Shown piece by piece: positions 56,281 through 64,000 of a stretch of 64,000 nt of DNA; positions within the stretch are counted from its first letter, which is position 1; every line of letters starts with the position of its first letter. This DNA is from Knoxdaviesia capensis (taxonomy: Eukaryota > Ascomycota > Sordariomycetes > Microascales > Gondwanamycetaceae): assembly GCA_001510575.1 (NCBI GenBank), contig LNGK01000005.1, forward strand, positions 1,743,234-1,807,233, read 5' to 3'. A model generated the notes under the pieces. The model ran no database searches. It saw only the letters and a list, made by a program, of their open reading frames with translations, and had not been told where the DNA came from. A program made the position numbers and the translations under genes.

Positions 56281-56291
56281 TAGGGTTAGGG
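56281..56291 (+). repeat. Telomere-like TAGGGTTAGGG word upstream of orc1
   Basis: Third exact copy of this 11-base word in the window, in the noc1-orc1 interval, 45 bases upstream of the MCB. Confidence 0.8.
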
Positions 56292-56325
56292 TCGTTAAAT
56301 CAGAGTTCTAGTGGCTGCACGTAAA

Positions 56326-56331
56326 ACGCGT
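56326..56331 (+). promoter_or_regulatory. MluI cell-cycle box (ACGCGT) upstream of orc1
   Basis: ACGCGT inside AAAACGCGTTT, a fully palindromic A/T-flanked MCB, lies 184 bases before the orc1 ATG. It is a candidate MBF (Mbp1-Swi6) site. Confidence 0.6.
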
Positions 56332-56514
56332 TTGCTGGAATCGCGACTTCACGTGCCCGGGGTTTCTGTTTCTTGCAATCCAGATTTACCAGCAGCCACG
56401 TTGATCTTGTTCAGAGCACCAAATCAAGTTTCGCTTTCAGCGTTTCCTTACCCCTAATTGATACATTCATCTATTTGAATCAAGGAGAAAACGACAAGCA
56501 CAACTTTATGAACC

Positions 56515-58952
56515 ATGGCGAAGCGGAAAAGCAATGTTACTTCCTACGATGAAGGCATACTGGACGACATTGAAATGGCGAGCGACGAGTCCGCAGACGA
56601 GCTAGCCGACGGCCAGTTCGACGACTTCGAGGTTGCGGACAGTTTAGCGGACGACGACGACGACGCATCCGACGACCAGATCGAGTGGGAATGGATCCTT
56701 GACCTTCCGGACGGAGCGACGTCGCCTAGCCCTGAAGATGGCGCGGATGGCCCAGACACGCCGAGCCGGAAGCGCAAGCGCCGGTCGAACCGGAATCCGG
56801 GCGAGATAGTTGGCGCGCGCATGGGAAAGTTTGAGTGCCGTCGCGGCGACTGTGTGCTGCTGCGGGCTGATGGGCTGGGCGAGACGTGGGCGGCGATTAT
56901 TAGCGACTTCCTTGTTGACGAGGATGGGGAGAAGGCGGCGAACTTTGTGTGGTTCTCGAGCGAGAAAGATATCCGGAACAAGGCGAAGAAAATCAGTGAT
57001 GTGCTTCCTGTAAGTGCCTGCCCGTGTGGTGGTTGTGGCGTTGCTCGAGGCGATTCAGGCGGATACTTTGCGCAACATGCTAACCGGCTTCCGTTGAACT
57101 CCTACAGAACGAACTTTATGTCTCGCCGTCCTCCGATATCAACCCTCTCGGATCAATTGTTGGAAAAGCTACGATCATGTCCTACCACCGCTTCATGAAG
57201 GAGTACCCATCCGGCAAACTCCCGAAAAACTCTCCTCAGACTGGCAAGCTGTTTGTTTGCCGACGCGGATGCAACACACGAACGTCCACATACACAGAAG
57301 AATTTGACTGGGAGGAGAAGTTTCGCGGGCCCGAGGGGCTTGAGGCGTTCTTGTTGTTCATCCAGGATGGCACACGGGCAACGAGGCGACGCAGGGCTCC
57401 TCGGTCTGACGTTGATGGCGACGCCGCGTTTGTGGACGAGCCGTCCACGCCGACTCGGGTTCCTACTACGCCGAGGGGAGGACGGGCGACTCCATCGTCG
57501 GCCGGCAAAAGGTACGTCATGGGAATCTGTGTGCTGGCGGGTCTTGTTCTTCGAAATGGGTTCACCTATAGCTAACACTATGAACGAAACTTCTACAGGA
57601 GCGCGAAAAAGTTGGCGATTACTCCACTGAAAACCCGAACCATACCGGCCGTGTCTGGGGAGATTTCCGTGTTTCAATCGGCACGTAACCTGCTCCACGT
57701 GGCTGCAGTGCCCCAATCTCTCCCGTGCCGAGAGTCTGAGTTCCGCGAGGTATACTTTCACCTTCAAAAAGCTATCTTCCACGGTACCAGCAACTGCATC
57801 TACATATCCGGAACCCCAGGAACCGGAAAGACAGCCACCGTTCGCGAAGTGATCAACCGGCTCGAGGAATCAGTGGCCGCGGACGAGCTGGATGACTTCA
57901 TCTTCGTGGAGATCAACGGCATGAAGATCACCGATGCCCACCAGTCGTACTCGCTTTTGTGGGAAGCACTGAAGGGCGACCGTGTCACTCCGGCGCAGGC
58001 GCTCGACCATCTGACCCGCGAGTTCACCACCCCCAACCCGCGCCGCATTCCGTGTGTGGTGTTGATGGACGAGCTGGACCAGCTGGTGTCGAAGAACCAG
58101 GGCGTCATGTACAACTTCTTCAACTGGCCGTCGCTGCGCCACAGCCGCTTGATTGTGCTTGCCGTGGCGAATACCATGGACTTGCCCGAGCGCACGCTGA
58201 GCAACAAGATCAGCAGTCGGCTGGGACTGACGCGCATCCCGTTCCCCGGATACAACCACCAGCAGCTGGAGAAGATCATCCAGTCGCGGCTGGACGGCGT
58301 GCCCGGGAATATTGTGGATGCGGAGGCTATTCAGTTTGCTAGTCGGAAGGTTGCGGCTGTCAGCGGCGATGCGCGGCGAGCCCTGGATATCTGTCGGCGC
58401 GCGGTGGAGATTGCTGAGGCTGACAAGGCTCTCGGACCGGCAGCCATGACGCCGGGGCGACGTACTCCTGGCGGTAGTGCTATCGGCCGGGTTACGATTT
58501 CAGTGGTGCGGCGCGCGATCAATGAAGCCACGTCAAACCCCATGCAACTCTTTCTACGGGGCCTGCCACTCTCACCGAAATTGGTGCTAGTGGCGCTGAT
58601 CGTCCGGCTCCGACGAGCCGGGATCGGTGAGGTCTCGGTCGGGGATATCCTAGCGGAGCTACGGAACACGCTGAGAATGGCGCTGGGGAAGCTCGGCCCT
58701 GACGACAGCGGAAACGGGGACGCTAACGGTGGTGCAAACGGCGCCGCCTCGGCGGTCTTGGAGGGCTCGGTGCTAGCGTCGGCGCTGGGTGTCGATGATG
58801 CCGTGGTTGCGCTGGTGTCGGCGGGTGTGATTGCGATTGAGTCGCAGGTGGTGGAGCGGCCGAGCAAGATCCGGCTGGTGGTGTCGGACGATGAGGTTCA
58901 GATGGCGTTTAAGGATGATGTAGAGATCAAGGCCATGGGCATTACATTCTAG
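56515..58952 (+). CDS. orc1: Origin recognition complex subunit 1 (BAH + AAA+ ATPase)
   Basis: Exons 56515-57009, 57108-57511 and 57599-58952 encode 750 residues. The N-terminal third is a BAH domain preceded by an acidic stretch (BAH about residues 100-245: GKFECRRGDCVLLRADG, GETWAAIISDFL, GKATIMSYHRFMKEYP), then a basic Ser/Thr/Pro linker. The AAA+ core has Walker A GTPGTGKTA (residues 371-379, Lys377), Walker B VVLMDELDQL (Asp457-Glu458), sensor 1 AVANTMDLPER and an arginine-rich GDARRALDICRRAVE, then a winged-helix domain at the C-terminus. Orc1 binds ATP, licenses origins with Orc2-6 and recruits Cdc6 and MCM. BAH may read nucleosomes. The ATG fits a Kozak-like ACCATGG. Confidence 0.95.
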
Positions 58953-59171
58953 AACAAAAGACCACCGAGAGCGAGCATGATTCAAGCATATTTCCTTCCT
59001 AGACATCTCTTAGCATATCACTTGCGCAAGCATGAACAGTGCGCATATTGACGAATATAAACCGATTGCTTTTGCTTCCCAGGTAGTTGTAGTTGTGTAT
59101 CATAACATAGAAAAAATGTACATAATTAGTTCTAGGAACTCGAAGAATCTTCAGGTTTCTTCGACATCAAA

Positions 59172-60833
59172 TTAGAACTTGCGGCGTTGAAGAGTCGGAT
59201 TCCAAACGACGGGATGTGATTCTTCAGTGGCCTCGGGATCGGGACGCCAGATTTTGACTGTCGAGAGAAAAAACGCGGTCAGTACGGTGGTGCCTTACCT
59301 ACAAATATGGAACTGGAACTCAGCAATGGTGGGAGAGAGGACTTACTGGTCTTGTCGGCTTCACCGCAGATTAGACGCATGCCGGTAAGATCGAAGGTCG
59401 AGCTCATGATTCCGGCCTCGGCGTCGAGAGAGCCAGGTTGAGCTGTCGTATCGAGAGCTTGGAAGCGGTGGCCGGACTTCCAATCCCAGAAGCTCATTGA
59501 GCCATTGTCACCTATAGATTTGGTTAGAAAGGAACATGCGGAAGGAGGATGCCACGAGTTTTTTGAGTTTGTGCTTACCTCCAGAGAAAAGAACATTTTC
59601 AACATTCGCGCTGAGAGTGTTGATGATAGCATTGTGGCCCTCAAAGTTCTGCATAAAGGCTCCTTCGGGGCACTTCCACTGCTTGATGCTTCCCACGCTT
59701 CCGGTGGCAAAGGTGAACTCGGACGGGTGGAGGGCTAGAGTTCGTACGCCCTTCTTGTGGTGGGTCAAGACTCCCATGGTCTTGCCCGCAGCCAAGTCCC
59801 AGAGCCGGACGGTTGAGTCGAGAGATGTTGTAATGACTTGCGGATCCGCCTCCTGGCATTTGAGATCAGACACGGTGCCGGAGTGGCCGGAGAGGACGTG
59901 GATGTTGCTGCGCGTGCGCATATCCCAGACACGGGCCACACCGTCTCGACCTCCAGTAACCAGCACATCAAGCGTGGGGTGCAGAGAGAGGGCGTAGACG
60001 CCACTGAGATGGCCGTGGTAGTGGCGGATGACCTTGTTCGTTTCCAAGTCCCAGCACTTCACCATCTTGTCTTCACCGCACGAGAACAGGTAAGGGTGAC
60101 GCGGCGAGACAGCGAGGCCACGCACGGTGGAGATGTGACCGGTCAGAGTTAGTCGCAGAGAACCGGTGGCCATGTCCCAGATCTTGATGGTGCGGTCTCC
60201 AGCACCACTGGCAAACCACTTGTTGCCGGGCTCCACTGCCAGACTGCGCACCCAGCCGAGATGGCCCGAGATCACACGCATCAGCTTCCACGGCGCGTGC
60301 CACTCGGGCTTCATCATCTGCGCGTTGGCAGCTGCTATTGTGGCGCGGCTCAATGCCGTAGTGCCTTCTATCGACGGGCCCGACCTCGATTGTTGTGACG
60401 TTGTATCTTGGCGCACCACAAGCGCTGTTGACGTGCCGCCGGCGGATGAAGAGCCGGCAGGACCCTGAGTGAGTAGTCGGCCTTCGCGTACAGCAGATGA
60501 CGCTGCGGTACTTGCACTGGGCGCGATGTTGCCGGCTTTCGCAGCGGCAGCAGCAGCTCGTTTCGAGAGTGACTGGTTTGGTTGTTTGGCGGCGAGCGCC
60601 GGCGGTAGGATCTGGACATCGGCGTACTCGTCGTGGAATCGGGATGAAAACTCGGGGGTGGACTCGGAAACAGACGCGCTATCGGTCGGGTCGGCCGGAT
60701 CGTACAGCCGCTGGCGTTTGCCGTCTTGGCTGCCCGGAGCATAGAATGTGTGGAAGACTTTCGTGTTTGCCGCAGCGAGGGTCGCGAGGCTTGGAGACGC
60801 CGGGGACGGCGATGCTGCCATGGTCTCGGACAT
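59172..60833 (-). CDS. prp46: Pre-mRNA splicing factor Prp46/PLRG1 (WD40)
   Basis: Exons on the minus strand are 60833-59579, 59511-59347 and 59257-59172, giving 501 residues. The first 190 residues are disordered and Ala/Ser-rich. Then WEAPWK-like EWHAPWKLMRVISGHLGWVR begins seven WD40 repeats, with dipeptides in KIWDMATG, KCWDLETN, RVWDMRTR, RLWDLAAG, KQWKCPEG and FWDWKSG, and the end KIWRPDPEA...RRKF. Prp46 (PLRG1) is a core member of the Prp19-associated NineTeen complex and is needed for spliceosome activation. The order and content of the blades match this protein rather than other WD40 families. The gene is convergent with orc1 (219-base gap). Confidence 0.93.
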
Positions 60834-61832
60834 TATTGGATATGGAATCTGCGCAGGGATGGAGGGATTTCAATGGATTGGACAATTGAATCTTGCCAGA
60901 TATGGATGGTGATGGTGAAAGCTGGCGTAAGTTTGGATGTCGTTGAAAAGGCGGTTGTTAGCTGTAGCTTTTTTTCTTTTCTTTTGGCTGCTCACGACGA
61001 TGTCGCTGCCAACTCGAATTTCGAGATGGATATGCCGGACAAATATCGGGAGAGCCATGTAATCGGAACTGATAGCACTGTGAACAAACACTGTAATAGC
61101 ATACTCCACCACAACCGCTTGGTTTGATTTTACGATCTGCGGATCCTCCCTCGATCTTACTTTCTTCATTTTTATTATCCTTTCGGGACCGCAATCCATC
61201 ATGTTGAGTAAACTCAAGAGAGAGAGAGTGGTATTATGAGAGAAGATGCTCCTTTGATTGCGCAAAACCGACTATGTCTTCATTGAGAAAAGTTGCCAAG
61301 GCGAATGCCAAATCTGAGCTTCGTTCTCGCCTTTATCTTTCGGGCTCTCAGTCACACATGTCCGCCGTCAACCACTTCTTTTAAACATCTATGGAACCCT
61401 AAAAAATTATTCCTGAAAATTTATAGCACTGACGCCATTGCACACTACAATTACACCTTAGGTGGTATACAGCCAAACGTGATAGCTTCAGAGCTTTTAA
61501 ATGTAGCAGACCAGCATCTGCCAAGGACACTCACCATATGGAGAGGCCGTGAGGCCTTCATTTTCAGTATGAGATAAGTAAAGTACCTAGACTTGAGAAT
61601 AGCTGACAGATCCTCTTACTACTTGGGGTTCCGTTCTTCTATTTAAGACTCAAGTCTCCGTGTCTCACAGACGGACCTTGTTGCATCAACTAGCAACCTG
61701 ACTAAAAAGCTGCCCGCCCACAACTTTCCTCTCCTCCATTCGCGTCCTTTTTCTTCCCTTTTCAACCTTCGTTTTCTCTCTTTTCCCTCTTCTTGTATTC
61801 TTCTCTATTCCTGAGCTGGTTCTCTTATAAAG
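60834..61832. other. Divergent region, prp46 / APS kinase
   Basis: A 1-kb region. From about 61700 to 61830 the plus strand is pyrimidine-rich (leader of APS kinase). A 94-codon frame at 61293-61577 lacks a recognisable family and is not called. Confidence 0.5.
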
Positions 61833-62733
61833 ATGGCAACGTGAGCAAATCCCTCCCCTAAAAGATTATCACGGTTGTGATGCCCCTCGCTTTTTGCACC
61901 CAACGGACCCCTCCACCTTAGACCCCTCGATGCAAAATTTATTCCCCGATAGATGGTACAATGGACGTCCGGAGCTCACCAATTTTTTTTTTAAAAAAAA
62001 GGGAGAGTTCTCGGAGAACACAACTGCATCCTCTCAACTCTCTTCTCGACCATAAATAAAATATACATATGGCTGCAATCCTCGTACTGACATGTCCTGA
62101 ATAATTCCTCACAGCAACATCCACTGGCACGCGTCCCTCTCGCGCGAGGAGCGTTTCGAGCAGCGCGGCCAAAGGGGCTTCACCGTGTGGTTCACCGGCC
62201 TGTCGGCCTCGGGCAAGTCGACCATTGCCATTGCGCTGGAGCAGCACCTTCTGCACCTCGGCTATGCCGCGTACCGCCTGGACGGCGACAACGTGCGCTT
62301 CGGCCTCAACAAGGACCTGGGCTTCTCCGAGAAGGACCGCAACGAGAACATCCGCCGCATCGGCGAGGTGGCCAAGCTGTTTGCCGACTCGGCCACCATT
62401 GCGCTGACCTCGTTCATCTCGCCCTACCGCGCCGATCGCCAGCTTGCGCGCGACCTGCACTCGGCTGCCCAGCAGGGCGGTGGCCCCATCGCCTTCGTCG
62501 AGGTCTACGTCGACGTGCCGATCGAGGTTGCCGAGCAGCGTGACCCCAAGGGCCTGTACAAGAAGGCTCGTGCTGGTGAGATCAAGGACTTCACCGGCAT
62601 CTCTGCCCCCTATGAAGCCCCCGAGGCCCCTGAAATCCACATCCACTCCGACAAGCAGACTGTCGAGGAGAGCGTGGTGCAGATTGTGGCGTGGCTGGAA
62701 AAGGAGAAGCTGATCACCCCCAAGACCGCGTAA
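61833..62733 (+). CDS. Adenylylsulfate (APS) kinase
   Basis: Exons 61833-61840 (only ATGGCAAC) and 62115-62733 encode 208 residues. The P-loop is GLSASGKST (about residues 32-40), followed by YRLDGDNVRFGLNKDLGF, EKDRNENIRRIGEVAKLFAD, FISPYRADR, FVEVYVDVP and KKARAGEIKDFTGISAPYEAP. It phosphorylates APS at the 3'-OH with ATP to make PAPS in sulfate assimilation, in the cytosol. The start is inferred: joining AC + CAACATC gives MATNIHWHASLSREER, the typical fungal N-terminus. Intron 1 is 274 nt with donor gtgagc, much longer than others in this window. The equivalent genes are sD in A. nidulans and MET14 in yeast. Confidence 0.93.
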
Positions 62734-63281
62734 AGCTTTCTTCGGGCGGTACATGGGATTTACGCGGCATATAGACACCACCAATCACCGCCGAATGCCC
62801 ACACCCTGCGTCGGTTGAACTTTTTTTTTCCAACTATATAATGACCAAGAACAGAATGAAAGGCTGGTTGAACGCCACAAAAAAAAAGACAACGAATATG
62901 GTGCATATGCGGTGTGTGTTTTTATATCTGTATTTGGTGAACACAGCCCAGACATCTTTTCTGTCGGGCAGTATCTGGAATATGTCAAGTCTCAGAAAAA
63001 AGAAAAAAGGTGAAGACCCGTAGGCCATCTGGAAACCAATATGGGAGTAACCAAAGTATATGAAACAAAAAGGTAGAAACTGACAGAAACACGACTAACA
63101 TCAAGGAAAGGAAGAATGGCGAAAGAGAGGAAAAGCGAGAATGTGCAAACAGAGAGAAGAACAGCAGTCGACAGAAAGCGCCCGAACTCAGACGAGGAAC
63201 CAAAAAACAGTACATCTGATCGGACGAAGATGCGCCATATCCCATCAATGTCAAATACGAGCCCTCGTCAACGATAACAGC
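62734..63281. other. Convergent 3' region
   Basis: A 548-base interval between APS kinase and the V-ATPase subunit C stops, with A/T runs (62821-62830, 62879-62887). No gene is seen. Confidence 0.6.
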
Positions 63282-64000
63282 TTAAGGAAACTCAAACTCA
63301 TAGTAAACATATGCTGTATACTCGTTTCCCTCGCTACCTCCGAGACCGGCGGCCGCCATTTCCGACGCCATGGTGGCATCATCCTTAGCAACCCGGCCTT
63401 TCTTGTCTCGTGTCAAGGCATTGCCGCCGAGGTATGAGTACTGGCTGTCAAGACCAGCCTTGATCTTCTTGAATCCGCGCGAACTCGGCTATTGGATACA
63501 ATTCAAGTTAGCAATACGTTTCCACTCTGTGTGTGTATGCGTGCCTATACCAACTGGGGTCCTCGATTTGCTTACCTTGATGATGGCCGTGACGTACTCC
63601 GGAGGGAGACCGTAGCGGAGGACAGCTTCGACAAACACCCTCAACGTGAGGACGTGCAGCCAAATCATCACAGCCTCGCTCCACCCTGTCCGTCCCATGT
63701 GCAGGCACTCGCCCCAGACCTTCTTCTCCTCCCGCTCAACGCGCTCCAACTCGCGCAGCTCTTCCTCGCGTCCGCCGTCCACAAACTTGAACTGGCGCGG
63801 GGTCCACTTCTGTTCGCGGCACTTTTGCAAGAACTCGGCACTAAACTTCTTGAAGCTGACAACCGAGAACAGTGTAAACTCGTCGTCCTGGGCAATCTGC
63901 ACCGATGATCGAGGTACCACCATTTGGGAGAGCGTCTCGTATGTTCGGAGGAAATCCTTCTTCAGGTTTGTCGGCACAGCAATGAGATGGGTTTCGAGGT
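63282..64000 (-). CDS. vma5: V-type ATPase subunit C (Vma5), 5' truncated by the window edge
   Basis: The visible exons on the minus strand are from beyond 64000 to 63576, and 63488-63282; the intron is 63575-63489 (donor gtaagc). The protein fragment reads ETHLIAVPTNLKKDFLRTYE, WSEAVMIWLHVLTLRVFVEA, VLRYGLPPEYVTAIIK, then PSSRGFKKIKAGLDSQYSYL and the end YVYYEFEFP. This is the C-terminal half of subunit C, the peripheral-stalk protein that clamps V1 to V0 in vacuolar and endosomal proton pumps and is released when the pump disassembles. The N-terminal part lies outside the window. Confidence 0.93.

Larger units (their letters stand above)
56140..56514 (+). promoter_or_regulatory. Upstream region of orc1 with MCB and E-box
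   Basis: A 375-base region between noc1 and orc1, both plus strand. It contains a perfect MluI cell-cycle box in AAAACGCGTTT (core 56326-56331), a CACGTG palindrome at 56350-56355 and TAGGGTTAGGG at 56281-56291. MCB elements are bound by MBF at G1/S in yeasts, so cell-cycle control of orc1 is plausible but not shown. Confidence 0.6.

Noticed and set aside
61939..62784. A 281-codon frame on the minus strand
   Set aside because: Antisense to APS kinase, whose P-loop and PAPS motifs are unmistakable on the plus strand.

Overview
The window is filamentous ascomycete nuclear DNA, most likely from the order Eurotiales (Aspergillus, Penicillium or a relative). The evidence is the short introns (about 55-170 nt) with gtaagt-like donors and TACTAAC/GCTAAC branch sites, the pyrimidine-rich leaders, and a gene set and protein style typical of that order. 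Species was not determined. There are 18 complete or nearly complete protein genes and one gene cut by the right edge. Exon junctions were worked out by eye and checked for phase continuity; in every gene called complete, the exon lengths sum to a multiple of three.

Left part (1-25 kb): a Zn2Cys6 transcription factor whose zinc cluster appears to need a 3-nt microexon; the mitochondrial/peroxisomal fission dynamin Dnm1; Cox19; a three-LIM paxillin-like protein (Pxl1); SUMO; Cmc4; the nuclear-pore scaffold protein Nup84/Nup107; the ESCRT-I subunit Vps37; and one conserved-looking protein of unknown function. Cox19 and Cmc4 are both twin-CX9C proteins of the mitochondrial intermembrane space and lie 7.5 kb apart.

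Middle (25.0-37.7 kb): a 12.7-kb stretch with no gene I can support firmly. It contains a run of about 102 Ns at 32488-32589 bounded by homopolymers, one hairpin, and traces of a possible spliced gene or pseudogene on the minus strand near 28.3-28.75 kb. It ends in a pyrimidine-rich leader of about 1 kb for an F-box gene at 37.7 kb.

Right part (37.7-64 kb): the F-box protein, a Q-rich protein with two AT-hooks, an unrecognised 522-residue protein, prefoldin subunit 5, mitochondrial prolyl-tRNA synthetase divergent from the ribosome-biogenesis factor Noc1/Mak21, Orc1 with a perfect MluI cell-cycle box upstream, the spliceosomal WD40 protein Prp46, APS kinase with an 8-nt initiator exon, and the 3' part of V-ATPase subunit C.

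This is mostly a housekeeping neighbourhood without operon-like logic; shared function is limited to mitochondrial biogenesis (Dnm1, Cox19, Cmc4, ProRS). I see no mobile element, CRISPR, rRNA or convincing tRNA. The most unusual signals are the 3-nt microexon, the gene-poor block, and an 11-base telomere-like word (TAGGGTTAGGG) that occurs three times at separate places.
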